Source of the DNA: Ascarosepion bandense
Taxonomy: Eukaryota > Mollusca > Cephalopoda > Sepiida > Sepiidae
DNA length: 64,000 bases
NCBI GenBank assembly: GCA_037127315.1
Contig: JBBBDQ010000230.1
Coordinates: 182,501-246,500, forward strand
Direction: 5' to 3'
Each line of letters opens with the position of its first letter. Within the stretch, counting starts at the first letter, position 1. Under the pieces are notes generated by a model, which saw only the letters and a program-made list of their open reading frames with translations, had not been told where the DNA came from and did not search any database. The translations under genes were made by a program, and so were the position numbers. This document shows, one piece after another, positions 40,230 through 51,864 of the stretch.

Positions 40230-43216
40230 TAAGCGTTTAACCCCGAGCAAGGCATGTCACTGCCACTACTGCGCAGGGGGCTACATAGAGTGGAGAAAGG
40301 ATGATTAAATATAGGAAATGTCAGAGGGTGGGTGATAGGCGGATAGGGATACCGAGAATGGTTAAATATAGGAAATGTCAGAGGGTGGGTGATAGGCGGG
40401 TAAGGATACCGAGAAAAAGGGTTGGGTAGATGACAGTGTTCTGAGAATAATTGGGAGTTAGTATGATAGGAGGTGTCTATTGACCCTACATTTAAACACC
40501 TGAATATTGTAGCTGTCGGGAAAGCAGACTTGTGGAAGGGAGTTCCACGGGCGGGAAGCGCGAGGAAAAGAAGCTTTTCGAGTAGAATTTACGGTTACAT
40601 CTTATCTGTTTAACTGTAAAAGGGTGGGACCTAGTTGCTAATCTAGTAACTCGTGTAAATTCGTGCTTAGGCGGCACCAGTGATCTAAGCTCATCGGAGC
40701 AGAAGCCATGAAAGTACTTGTAGAAGAGGCACAGGGAAGCCATATCACGCCGGTGAGAGAGTGGTTGCAGACGGTCTGCCAAGTCAGTATCAACCACGTT
40801 ACAGATCCTCCTTTGCATTTTGTCAAGAAGCCCAAGGAGAGCAGCAGGGGCACCCGAACATATATGGCAGCAATATTCAATACACGGGCGGATGGTAGAT
40901 TTGTATATGTGCAGAATAGATTCAGGTGGGAAAAACTTCCGGGCCCTGCACAGAGAGCCGACTTTCATAGCAGCAGATTTGGCAATGGATTCGATATAGT
41001 CATTCCATTTGTGGTCCGCCGAAAGTGTAAGGCCAAGGAGGCGTAGTATTCTACTCTCTGGGAGGCAAGCCTGTCCCATGCTAATGGGAGGTAGATGCGA
41101 TTGTCTATGGTGGTTAGTTGATAACAGCTTCGTTTTAGAAGCATTGAAATTTACTAGCCATTTCCTACCCCAGGCCACTACGGATTGAAGGTCCTTTTCA
41201 AGTACAGCAGCGAGGTTCGCTTTGTCGTTCACACCTGGTTTTTGATCGATGCGAGAGTAGATTGTTGTGTCATCGGGGAGATCATTAATGTAGATCAGAA
41301 AGAGCGTGGGATCTAGGACAGAACCTTTAGGGACGCCCGCGTTCGTATGGTAGTTTTGGGAGGCATGCCCATTTAATACTACCTTCAATGTGCGTTTAGA
41401 GAGGAATGACTGGATGAGGTCAAACAGATGTCCAGTTATCCCGTAACTCCGCAGTTTGTACAAGAGGCCAGCATGCCAGAACCTGTCGAATGCTTTGGAG
41501 ATATCAATGGCAACGGTTTGGGCTTCGCCATTCTTGTTAAGTGCCCGGTATATGTACTCGGTAATGGTCGATAGCATATCAGCAGTAAACCTGGTGAAGC
41601 GAAACCCGTACACTTTGTCAGAGAGAAGCCTGTGGGCCGTGAGATGCTGAATCACCTCGGCGTTGATGATGGCTTCGTAAACTTTGCCAAAGATCGGAAG
41701 GAGACTAATAGGACGGTAATTGGCGGGGTCTGAGGTTTCGCCAGAATTCTTAAATATAGGAACTACACAGGAGGCTTCCAACAGGCAAGAAAACAGGAAG
41801 CAGATAGGCAGAAGTTATAGAGTTTAGAGAGGACAGAGGAGAGTTCTGGGGCACTTTTCTTTAGTACTATGACTGGGATTCCGTCACCGCCGCTCGCTTT
41901 TTGTGAGTCAAGTTGTGCAATTATCTTGGCGACCAGCGAGAGTGTGATGTGGACGTTATTTAGTTGAGCCTTAGTTCTGGGTGGGAAGTCGGGTGTAGGC
42001 ATTCCTAACGAGTCCAGTGTCGAATTGGTGGATAATGTACAGGCAAAGCATTCAGCCTTGTCCGCTGGGTAGGTGAGAACTTCAAACTCATTTATTAGTG
42101 GGCGTATTGAAGTCTTGCTCTTGTTGAGCACGCTTTTGCAGAGTCGCCAGTAATCTTTGGAGTCAAACTTAGAGGATGCTATGCGTTGCCTCATTCTGGT
42201 AGCAAACGCCTTCTTAGCTTCGTTCAGTACTTTTTTACACTTGTTCCGTGCTGTGGAGAAAAGGCGCCTGTTTTGGTTCGAAGAGCAGTTTCGATAGAAC
42301 CGGAAGAAATGGTTCCGGAGGGCAATGGCGGCCGAGCAAGCGGGTGAGAACCAGGTGATAAAAGCATCGATGCCAGCCTTAACCCAAGAGGAGAACTCGG
42401 AAGCACAGATCGAAGACGTTGTTCCAGGGGACGTCGCAGAGGAAGTCTCGGAACGTGTCCCAGTCTGCTCTCTGGTAGCAGTATGATATTCTGCTGGTCT
42501 GGTTTTTTTGGCTAGAGTTAGCGCGGATTGAGATGTTGACGGAGACTACGGCGCGGTCAGTTTCCGAGGGGGCAGAGTTGCCTGGTAGTGCAAGTGTCTG
42601 GGATGGAGGTAAAGCAAAGGTCGAGTAAAGAGTCCCTTCCGTTAGGGTTTTTAGAGAAACGCGTGGGGAAGTGCACCACTTGCGTTAGAGCTTAGGTTAT
42701 TGAAAAATACATGGTGCGGATCCAAGCAAGGTCGGTGACTGAGTTTTCAAGCCACTTGGTGTGTTGGGCGTTAAAATCGTCAAACACAAATATATGGGCA
42801 GATGGGTAAGAAGAAATGGCCCTGTCGATATTAGTAGAGATGCTATCAAGTACCGTACAGTCAGAGGAGGAGAGGGAATGGTAGAAGAAGAAGAGATAGC
42901 TGACCGAGCTTAGAAGTGAGAGACGGAAGTACATGTTGGAATGATTCAGGGATTCAAGAGATGTGACCCTGGTTAGGGGAAGTTGTTCGCTAACATATTC
43001 ACCAAGCCCATGCATTTGGACATTGGAGTCCTTCCTGAAGAGGGGAAGGTAACCAGGAAGAAACAACTCCGAATAGGGGATAGAAGGGTCAAGGTTAGTC
43101 TCACAGATAGCTAAGATATCGGGTGAGTGAGTTAGAAGGAATGATTCTACAGTATTAAAGTTACTGCGAATACCTCGTATGTTTGTGAAGGAAACGCAGA
43201 TAGGTTTGGGCGATTT
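40230..43216 (-). pseudogene. Jockey/CR1-type LINE, nearly full length (endonuclease + RT)
   Basis: Most complete non-LTR retrotransposon here, about 3 kb. Minus strand, N to C: APE-type endonuclease start PICVSFTNIRGIRSNFNTVE (about 43200-43140) with ICETNLDPS (about 43105-43080; the glutamate is a metal ligand in this family), then HIFVFDDFNAQHTKW (about 42805-42760), a frameshifted middle, a linker frame (41763-42194) with DFPPRTKAQL and QKASGGDGIPV, then RT (40492-41781): SDPANYRPISLLPIFGKVYE, DISKAFDRFWHAGLLYKL, AGVPKGSVLDPTLFLIYIND, and a C-terminal domain with IRPCIEYCCHICSG and RRDMASLCLFYKYFHGF. Compared with 21321-22480, 33 bp are missing just before the DDTT box (near 41277), removing the YA of YADD. 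The linker and RT frames overlap at 41763-41781, a frameshift. 3' UTR 40230-40491 has a 57-bp tandem duplication (40305-40418). Poly-A is the T-run at 40213-40229. Confidence 0.9.
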
Positions 43217-43225
43217 CTTCCTTTT

Positions 43226-43258
<33 letters not shown>

Positions 43259-43358
43259 TTTCTTTCTTTCTTTCTTTCTTTCTATAATATTCAGTTTATT
43301 CTTTTTTTCTTAATTTTAATTTCAAACATTCTTTATTTATTCGTCCTGTCTTCCTTTT

Positions 43359-43394
<36 letters not shown>

Positions 43395-43460
43395 TCCATA
43401 ATATTCCGTTCATTTTTTTTCTTTATTTTCATTTCCAACATTCTTTATTTATTCATCATT

Positions 43461-43508
<48 letters not shown>

Positions 43509-43565
43509 TCGTCACTGCTATCGTTTTCCTTTCTTTCTTGTTTCTTAATTTTCATTTTGACCATT

Positions 43566-43596
<31 letters not shown>

Positions 43597-44580
43597 ACTG
43601 CCATCTTTTTACATTCTTTTCTCTTTCTTAATTTTATTTTTCCCATTCTTCGTTTTTTCTTTTGTTTATATATATGTTCTTTCTTTGTTTTTTTTACTGT
43701 CATCAAATTCTTTTTCCGTTTTTTTAATATTCATTTCTCCCATTCTTCGTTTTCATTCCTATTTTTATCTTTTTTTCTTTTCTCAATGTTATCATTTTCC
43801 ATTCTTTTCTTTTCTTAATCTCCCATCTTTCATTTTTCTTTTCCTTTCCTTTTTTCTTCACTGCCATCACATTCATATTCATCATATTCATTTCTACTTT
43901 CTTACATTCTTTATCTTTTTTTCCTTCTGTCTTTTTTTTCTTTCTTTTTTAATTAACATCAGTTTCATTTTTTCTCTTTCTTAATTTTCATTTGTTCCAT
44001 TCTTATTTTTCCTTATTTCCTTCCTTCCTTCCTTCCTTCCTTCCTTCATTCATTCATTAATAATTTCTTTCGTTCCGTCCTTACTTCCTTCCTTCCTTTC
44101 TTTCTTTCTTTCTTTCTTTCTTACTTTCCTTCTTCATATATCCCTTCCTACTTTCCTTCCTTCATTTCTTCCTTCATTCTTTCTTTTATTGATTTCTTTA
44201 TTGATTTATTTATTCCGTTCTTCATTCCTTCATTCATTCCTTCCTTCCTTCCTTCATTTCTTAATTCCTTTCTTCCTTCATTTTTCCTTCTTTCCTTCAT
44301 TCATTCCATTCTTCCTTCCTTCCTTTATACATTCCTTCCTTCCATCCTTTCTTGCCTTCATTTTTTCATTCATTCCTTCCTTCTTTCTTCAATTCATTTC
44401 GTCCTTCTATCCTTTCATCCTACATTCTTTGGTTCCTTCGTTTCTTTCTTCCTTCCTTCATTCATTTTTTCGTTCCTTTCTTCCTTCCTTCATTCATTCA
44501 TTCCTTCCTTCCTTGTTACCTCTTTACTTCTATTTTATTTATCTACCTCTCACTGTTTGATATTTATCTTCTCTTTCTCC
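43217..44580. repeat. TTTC/TTCC/TTCA-rich tandem region, right of LINE
   Basis: Continues the tandem units seen left of the LINE: (TTTC)n, then ataatattc..., then attctttatttattcgtcc, at 43217-43350, 43350-43462 and 43465-43600, turning into (TTCC)n and (TTCA)n after 44010. The F/S/L-rich reading frames (up to 148 codons) are low-complexity artefacts. Confidence 0.85.
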
Positions 44581-44584
44581 CTGC

Positions 44585-45599
44585 AATTTGACAGTCTTGA
44601 TCGCACCAAAAATATATCGATCTGTTAGTTCAAGTAGCAATCATGTTACCTTTCGATGTCAATATCCCGGTGAATAGCATGAATCTAAGATTCCATTTAT
44701 CTACTCACATAACCTATCATCTTTTATAAGTTCATCCTGGCATAGTGAAAGCAAAATTAAGTCGAAAGGTCAGAAAACAAACCTTTATTTACCAAACTTT
44801 AGCTGAAGAAATAAAGATCGAATATTTGCATAACTATTGTCAGTAATGACAATATCAGCATAATACTCAATTTAAAAATATAGCTCTTTCATTTATACAT
44901 TTATTTTGAATATCAGTTTTCTATTTTCTCAAATGAGCATTTAAGTATTTTTATTTACATGATTTTTACTATATGCATTGCCTTTATGGCATGCCATATT
45001 TTCATTCCCTTTTTTAACTTCTAACGATAGTTTCATTTAATTATTTTATTTATTCCCTTGCCTTTTCGTGTTTAGCCTCCTTTTCTGCCTTTTACTCACT
45101 TGGGGACGAAGACAAGGCTAGAAAAATGCCAAACGTTTTTCCATTGTAGGCAGTGTTGACACTGGGCTGGAGAAGACGACACGGAGGAATCAATAACGTG
45201 AAGCAATTTAATGAATGAGTAAAATTCTTGGCACGTCCACTCTGTTGTTCAGAAATCGATTTGTATAAGAAAAATCACCTTCAGTGATCGATTTATTTAA
45301 AAAGGAAAACTATATATTTAGCGCCATTGTATAAATCTGTTTCAGACAGAAAGCACAAAGGAACGGGTATGTTTTATCAAATAAAGTAAAAAGAGACTAA
45401 CGTAATGTAAATTTCTTCATCGCCGGAGCAAATGGTAGTTTTTCCTAAAAACGAGGACGCAAATTCGATCCCTGACAAATTATTTATTTTAATGATTTCC
45501 CTTTTTCATGAGCACCGGCCGATAAAAAACTGTTAAATGCATAAATAAAATGCGGCGTCTATTTCAAATAAAATGTATCCTTTAAAATAAAGTTTGAAG

Positions 45600-45600
<1 letters not shown>
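44585..45600. other. DNA without recognised feature
   Basis: A possible tRNA-like B-box (gcaaattcgatccctgacaa, 45460-45479) with a weak head 30-40 bases before could be a SINE remnant. Otherwise nothing recognised. Confidence 0.4.

Positions 45601-45602
<2 letters not shown>

Positions 45603-45637
<35 letters not shown>
45603..45637. repeat. (TA)n microsatellite
   Basis: About 35 bases of alternating TA. Confidence 0.95.
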
Positions 45638-45639
<2 letters not shown>

Positions 45640-45641
<2 letters not shown>

Positions 45642-46012
45642 ACTATAGTAATTATAACAATATTAATAGTAACAGAAAATATTCTGCTAATACTAAAAAT
45701 AGTTATACTATAATTTAGATCGTCTTGAATAGCCCACCGAGGAGGAACTCAGAGGTAAAAGCAGGGGAAGTAAAAAAAGAAACAAACGAAGTACGTGAAC
45801 AAAAAGTCAAATACTCGTAGGAAAGAAAAGAACCCCAAGACGAAAACCCTAACACTAAAGCGCTCAATACGAAAGTAAAGCAACAAAGACAGAAAATCTA
45901 TGCAAGAGCCAAAACACCTACGTAAATTAATGAATATACATGAGCATGCTGTTCATATCTAGAATATTTTTATTAAGGTATTAATAAAACTGTGCTCAGT
46001 GTATAAACAGAG
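45640..46012. other. A-rich DNA without recognised feature
   Basis: No frame or repeat relation found. Confidence 0.45.

Positions 46013-46014
<2 letters not shown>

Positions 46015-46066
<52 letters not shown>
46015..46066. repeat. (TA)n microsatellite
   Basis: About 52 bases of alternating TA. Confidence 0.95.
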
Positions 46067-46071
<5 letters not shown>

Positions 46072-46367
46072 GCTACGTCTATGCTACAACTCGGTGGTTC
46101 ATGCATTATGCAATTATCAGGTGCATATTTCAAACTGACAGTTTAAAAGATTTTAATTTAAGTTCACTTCATATTCATGGGAATTACTTCTCATAAAATT
46201 AAGTTCCTGCTTTTTTAATAGCAAGATTTAAAATATGAATATTCTACGATTACATGTAGATAAAAATTTCAGATATGAATAAAAATATAAAATAATATAA
46301 TGCAGGAATAAGAAATTAAAATGCATAAATTATGAGTCTTAAAAATTTAAATGTTCAAATATTACAT

Positions 46368-46405
<38 letters not shown>

Positions 46406-46409
46406 GAAT

Positions 46410-46656
46410 TGTAATAGAATAAGTAAAGAACAGGTAGGGAAAAAGTGTTTTTAATTTAACATGTTTCATTTTGCCAAGATTCTTCAGGTATTTAAAGACA
46501 AATACTAATGATTCACACTTTTTTTATCTATTTTTTAGAAAATTGAATTTTTAAAATTATTCGTTTTTAAACTTTTGAAGAAGATTTTTTTTTAAGTGAA
46601 AGGTGTTAAATTAAAGACACTTTTTTGTATCTGTTTTTACTTATTCTATTCCTACA
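46410..46656. mobile_element. MITE-like element with ~60-bp inverted ends
   Basis: The left end tgtaatagaataagtaaaga ... aaaagtgtttttaatttaac is mirrored by gttaaattaaagacactttt ... tttttacttattctattcct / aca at the right. About 247 bases. No frame. It follows (TA)n at 46371-46401. Confidence 0.65.
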
Positions 46657-46674
46657 CAAAGACGACCATACACA

Positions 46675-46688
46675 GACACACACACACA

Positions 46689-46734
<46 letters not shown>
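46675..46734. repeat. (CA)n-(TA)n microsatellite
   Basis: Short CA run followed by about 42 bases of TA. Confidence 0.95.
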
Positions 46735-46736
<2 letters not shown>

Positions 46737-46739
46737 CCC

Positions 46740-47105
46740 TAAAAGTTATTTTGTAGATACCCGTGTTTGAATAAACATCCTGTTTCTTTAAGCAATGCGA
46801 ATTACGTCTATTTCGTCATATACTTTCCTTTGTAGGAAAAATTTTGTTTGACATGGCGTGATTTAAACCACTTCCCCACAGAGACCGTCACAACCAAACA
46901 TTTTCCCCCCATTCCTCGAAAGTTCAAATCAGATCACTCTTTCCTGTTCAAATCGTCAATAGTATCAGCTCAAATAGGATATTGATCTGATCCGAGAAAG
47001 AAATATGCTAAACACTGCTTACAATACATCTCCTTTATTCAAATATATTTGTCTAAATATGCATGAAATGTATGTATATAGTCATGTGTATGTTAACTCT
47101 CACCT
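46740..47105. other. DNA without recognised feature
   Basis: Mixed-complexity sequence. No gene recognised. Confidence 0.4.
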
Positions 47106-47109
47106 ATTT

Positions 47110-47310
47110 ATTTACAGGTAAAACAAATTTCATTCTCGATAATGGCTGAAAGTATCGCCGAAAGCGCTCTAAAATAAAAAAAAATTCCTTGGACAATTCT
47201 TACATAATTTTAGTTCTGAAAAGAACAAATCATAATAACTTATGAAAAATTATATAAAAAGCTTACTGATAACACCTTCTGTCATTTTCATGAAACCTGC
47301 CTAAAAGAGA
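47110..47310 (+). repeat. Dispersed repeat, copy 2 (see 37290-37510)
   Basis: The stretches ttcattctcgataatggctg, gtatcgccgaaagcgctcta and tctgtcattttcatgaaacc match copy 1 in the same orientation. Confidence 0.55.
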
Positions 47311-47458
47311 GATTGTTGTCAAAATACGAAATATATATTTTGAGTGTGTGGATTTAAATTTATTTTTTTAAAGATCATTTTTAATCGATCATCGTATTTG
47401 ACTAGATACTCTGTTTTGTCTATAATTAAATAGTATATTTATATATCCACAGGCCTGA

Positions 47459-47462
<4 letters not shown>

Positions 47463-47537
<75 letters not shown>

Positions 47538-47598
47538 TGTGTCTCTGTGTGTCTGTGTGTCTCTGTGTGTCTGTGTGTGTGTGTCTGTGTGTGTGTTT
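47463..47598. repeat. (TA)n-(TG)n-(TCTGTG)n compound microsatellite
   Basis: About 40 bases of TA, then about 30 of TG, then TCTGTG-type hexamers to about 47598. Confidence 0.95.
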
Positions 47599-47607
47599 TG
47601 TTTTTTA

Positions 47608-47710
47608 CTAGCAGTATTTCCCGGAAGTTTGACGTAATAATGTCTTTCCCTGCCCGTTTTTCCAACACGTTCTCTCACAAATCATTGTCTAATTGCCCAT
47701 CGTAATCAAG
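47608..47710 (-). mobile_element. Helitron-like 3' end fragment
   Basis: The stretch actagcagtatttcccgg (47607-47624) matches the CTAG-proximal terminus of the Helitron-like family in reverse orientation. Only the end is recognisable. Confidence 0.45.
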
Positions 47711-47839
47711 TCTAGGGTCTTTCATGAATCTTATTAGACTCTTATAAGACATGCACAGGTGATATAATCTTAGTCATCGTCCTAAAGATATTTTTCCCTC
47801 AGATGCTTAATCTGAAGTTCCTGGTTTTTAAAAAACGTT

Positions 47840-48655
47840 CTAACTATAGCCCTTAGCCTTTTTACCGTTTTTCGGAAAAGTATTCGAGGCTCTTCTGACC
47901 TACTCTCTGACAAACAACATGGGTTCCACTTCGCCAGGCCCACCGCCTATGTGCTAACAGCCATCACTGAATATGTATACCGGACTAGAAGAAGCTCAAG
48001 CTCCTACCCAAATATTTCGAAAGTTTTTGATCTGGTTTAGCATGCTGGCTTTCCAATGGTAAGTTATTTCTAGACGTTGTTTGATTTATCCTGTTCATCC
48101 TATTGAATCGTGGAATTAAGGCCGTTTTGAACAGGCAGGTTTCCATATCATTTCACACACACTGTTTCTGTCTTAGGTACTACGCTGTTTTTGATGTTCG
48201 TCATTGATTTCATCATTTCTGAAGTAGGCATCTATGCAGATGACACCACAATTTAATTCCGTCTCAATAAAAAAAATCGGGCAAGAGTGACAAAGTGAAA
48301 ATGGCTGCTACTCTTGAAATAAACCTCTAATCAGTCGTTAAAATGGGTAGGATATAGCTTGTAAATTTTAATGCCTATAAATCAAATTAAACCTCCATAG
48401 ATAATCTTTCCTGGCTTCTATCAGTATAACTTTATGCTAATATCCCTGAGAGCAATAGACTATGCCTTCTTAGTCGAAATTTTTCAATCAACCTGAGGTT
48501 GAGAGACTATATCGATTTTATAGATACATCTTCTACCAAGAAGGTTGTGTTTCTCTGTCAGACGAGAAATTTTTTTCTCGTCAAAATCTATCTTGAAAAT
48601 TTATCGATCAACAATTCGTCCGTGCATTGAATTCTATTTCCATTTTTCTTGATGT
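47840..48655 (+). pseudogene. Jockey/CR1-type LINE RT, heavily decayed
   Basis: Plus-strand blocks in family order: a fingers region near 47860-47950, GIYADDTTI-like at about 48225-48255 (ggcatctatgcagatgacac), LVNFNAYKSN (about 48360-48390), IPESNRLCLLSRNFSI (about 48440-48490), LRLRDYIDFIDTSS (about 48490-48535), and the RPCIEY-like end (about 48620-48640). Stops throughout. Confidence 0.7.
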
Positions 48656-48699
48656 AGACATAGATTTTAATTCTGAGGCCCTATGGGAAGACGAATGAA

Positions 48700-49010
48700 A
48701 GGCATGACAACGCTATCCCCTTTAATCACATTTGCAATCACCATTAAATTCACACAATCTTTCCGAATCCTCTGCACTCTCTTCAGATTGACCCTAAACG
48801 CTCTAAATTTTCGTACTTAAACTTCTGGTGTGAATGCAAGCCAGATCAGTTTATTTTCCAAATTAATGGAAGAATGAATAGCGTCATAACGGTCTTTTTC
48901 CCTCACAGACGGTTCCCAACTGACGCTACTGCAGCCTGAAATCAACAAAATGAAAAACTCAAATCGCATGCGTTTGAGTAAAAATGTAATATTGCAACAA
49001 TTTTCATATC
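48700..49010 (-). mobile_element. Possible mariner-like fragment
   Basis: The minus-strand block with RAFRVNLKRVQRIRKDC (about 48810-48760) resembles the block around 36800 in the mariner-like element. The similarity is weak and by eye only. Confidence 0.3.
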
Positions 49011-49027
49011 GCAATATATATATAAAT

Positions 49028-49036
49028 AAATAAATA

Positions 49037-49100
<64 letters not shown>
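49028..49100. repeat. (TA)n-(ATA)n microsatellite at LINE 3' end
   Basis: Short TA tract and about 16 ATA/AAT triplets that run directly into the LINE 3' end at 49101; probably the element's tail on the minus strand (TTA)n. Confidence 0.85.
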
Positions 49101-49101
<1 letters not shown>

Positions 49102-50715
49102 TTCACCCCAAACTAGGTGGTACCATCCTTGATTTACAGGGGGCTACATAAAAGAAGAATGAAAGTTTAAGCAGGAGGAGAGCGAAGTGAAAGATGAACC
49201 AGTTGCTGAGGGTGCCGGGCAAGAAAAGGAGGGAAATACCAGTGTTAAGACAGTTGCGAGGATAGAGTGAGAAAGTTAAAAACAAGATACACAGGATGAT
49301 GGGGAAAGGACGAGGGAATGACTGGAGTCAATAAGACAAGAGCTGGGAATTGACGTTGCATTTAATTTCTTGGAGATTGTAGCCTACAGGGAAGCAAGTA
49401 TACGGAAGGGAGTTTCGCAGACGGGAAATGAGAGAAAGGAAGCTAATGGAGTAGAGGTGGCGGCTGCATTTGAATGATTTAACTGTAAAAAGGTGGGACC
49501 TTTTTGCCAGTTTGGTTGTTCGTGTAAATTCTTGTGGAGGGGGCATCAGTGAGCTAAGCTCGTCGGAGACGAAACCATGAAAATATTGTAGAATAGACAG
49601 AGGGAAGCCACATCCCACCGGTGAGAAAATGATTGTAGTCGAGCTGCTAGGTCGGGACCGATCACATTACAGATTATTATTATTATTAAACCAATCGTGA
49701 ACCCTGAGATAAATAGCAGGGACGCGCGATTAGATATGACAACAGTATACAATGCACGGTCGGATGGTTGATTTTTATATGTGCAAGATAAAGTCAGGTG
49801 GGAAAAACTTCCTGGTCCGACACAGTGACCCAACCTTCCTAGAAGTCGATTTAGCTATTGATTCAATGTCATGATTCTAAATGAGGTCAGAAGATAGAGT
49901 AAGACTGAGGAGGCTCAGCGTATTGCTTTCAGGGAGACTCGCTTGTTCCATGCTGAGGTGGGGTAGAAAAGGTTACCTGTGGTGATTGAAATATAGCAGC
50001 ATTGTTTTAGAAGCATTAAAATTTGCAAGACATTTCTACCCCAGTCGAACACAGAGATCAGCAGCGATGTTATCTTTGGCCGCCTCACCAGATTTCTTAC
50101 TGAGGAGGGAGTAAACAGTGGTGTCATCAGCGTAGATACCTACTTGAGGTTTGATCACGTTAGGGAGGTTATGAAGATCAGAAAGAACGTCGCTCCTAAG
50201 ATAGATACCTGAGGAACACCAGAGTTCGTTTCGTAGGATGTGGAGACATGCCCGTTCAAGAGAATCTTCATTGTGCAGTTTGATAGCAAAGTTTGGATCA
50301 AATCAAGCAAGCGTCAAGTGATACCATAACTATAGCTTGCGCAGAAGGTAAGAATGTGAAACCCTATCAAATGCTTTGAAGACATCCAATAAAACAGCTC
50401 GAGCTTCGCCGGATTATCGAGGGCCTGGTATATGTACTCGGTGATGGTCGTTAGCATATCGGCAGTAGATCTGTCTGAGAATAGTTTATGGGCAGTGAGA
50501 TGTAGAACTATTTCAGTAGTGATAATATCCTCGAACATTTTTCCGAAATTTGGTAGGAGGCTGATAGAACGATACATGCATGTGTCCGAAGGTTCCCCTG
50601 AGTTCTTATATGCAGGAGCTACAAAAGAAGACTTCCAGTAGGGAAGAAAACAGCAAGCAGAGAGGCAATAATTATAGAGTTTAAAGATGACAGACTAGAG
50701 TTCAGGGAAATACAC
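49101..50715 (-). pseudogene. Jockey/CR1-type LINE RT, frameshifted
   Basis: Minus strand, N to C: MYRSISLLPNFGKMFED and TADMLTTITEYIYQALD (50577-50430), DVFKAFDRVSHS-like (about 50400-50360), GVPQVSIL-like and INDLPNVIKPQVGIYADDTT-type box (about 50215-50105, catalytic box legible), AWNKRVSLKAIR region (about 49960-49915), RPCIEYCC-like (about 49770-49740), ICNVIGPDLAARLQSFSHRW (about 49680-49620) and FPVGYNLQEIKCNVNSQLLS (about 49390-49331). Several frameshifts, including a (TTA)n expansion at 49672-49686. Ends upstream at a (CA)n(TA)n tract, so 5'-truncated before the endonuclease. Confidence 0.8.
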
Positions 50716-50732
50716 ACACACACACTCACGCG

Positions 50733-50758
50733 TATATATATATATATATATATATATA
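50733..50758. repeat. (TA)n microsatellite
   Basis: About 26 bases, directly before the terminus at 50759. Confidence 0.95.
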
Positions 50759-51430
50759 GGGTGTACCCCAAAAATTGACATAATTTGAAATGTGAAGTAA
50801 CTACATAACATAAGCAAGCGCCTGTCTTACGTAACGATCTCCAGAGACTCAGTAAATATCTGCTTCAGTCCCTCCAGTCTTTCACAAAAAGAGGGATACA
50901 GACCGGACATTTTACATAGATCCATGGAAAAATCACGTGTTTTCAAATCAGGTAAATATGATTGTCATTTCAACAACACGTTGTCATTTTCACTTGCACG
51001 GCCGAACCATCTTCTTGGTAGATTCTAGTTCAGATGTCCAAACTAAAACACTTGAGAATATTACGAAAGACGCGCCAAAACATGTTTGCTAAGAGTTGAA
51101 CTACTGACTTGACGCTTCTCGCATTACAGGTGGTATGCATATAGAACACTTTTGAAGCCAAGTGAAATCAGTTATCAAAGCCTTATCCCTTTGAATATCA
51201 TGTTGGAAGCTTGATAAATAATTTTTTTTGTTCAAAATGAAATCTATTTAATTTGGTTTGCCTGAAATATGCCACAGCCAACTACTCAAAAAGCTGGTCT
51301 TCAGCCTAAGAAGGTGATGATTTGAATCTAAGGAAAAGAAAAGATTTTTTTAAAAATGGTGCGTCTCCCTGTCTCATAAAATTCAGCCGTTGAATTCTCT
51401 TGAATATATTACTGTAAAATGGCGAGAATC
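50759..51430 (-). mobile_element. Possible Tc1/mariner-type remnant
   Basis: The end gggtgtaccccaaaaattga / cata directly after (TA)n looks like a mariner-type terminal repeat. The minus strand inside has no clear transposase motif. Second terminus not found. Confidence 0.35.
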
Positions 51431-51439
51431 ACAGTGTAG

Positions 51440-51468
<29 letters not shown>

Positions 51469-51472
<4 letters not shown>

Positions 51473-51545
51473 CATATCACCCCGAGCAAGGCAGTAACGC
51501 CACTGATGTGCAGGGGTCTACGTAAGAGAAAAAAATTAGAAGAGA
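51469..51545 (-). mobile_element. LINE 3' end fragment
   Basis: The stretch aatcatatcaccccgagcaa / ggcagtaacgccactgatgt matches the LINE 3' UTR copies at 19605 and 40230. Next to (TA)n at 51440-51468. Confidence 0.7.
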
Positions 51546-51860
51546 GAAAGCCGGGAACCACATCCTAAACAGGGAACAAGGGATGAGACTACACCTGTTC
51601 AATAGATGTGGATGGAGTGTGAACCGGGCGATAGGTCAGTCTATCTATTCCAATTGAAAAAAAAAAGGGAAAGTGAAAAGTTTGGAAAAGAAAAAGCCGG
51701 AAACCACATCCTAAACAGGGAACAAGGGATGAGCCTCTACACCTGTTGAATAGACGAGGGTGGAGTGTGAACCGGGCGATAGTTCCGTCTAACTACTCCA
51801 ATTGAAAAAAAATAAGGAAAGAGAAGAAATAAGGAAAGAGAAGAAATAAGGAAAGAGAAG
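51541..51860. repeat. 146-bp tandem duplication plus 18-bp repeat
   Basis: The unit starting aagccgggaaccacatccta and ending attccaattg-aaaaaaa occurs at 51548 and again at 51694 (aagccggaaaccacatccta). It is followed by about three copies of aataaggaaagagaagaa (51812-51862). Probably an expanded LINE 3' UTR. Confidence 0.8.
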
Positions 51861-51864
51861 AAAT

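Noticed and set aside
43538..44591. F/S/L-rich reading frames (148, 123 and 79 codons)
   Set aside because: Pure consequence of TTTC/TTCC/TTCA repeats; no start context, splice sites or domain.
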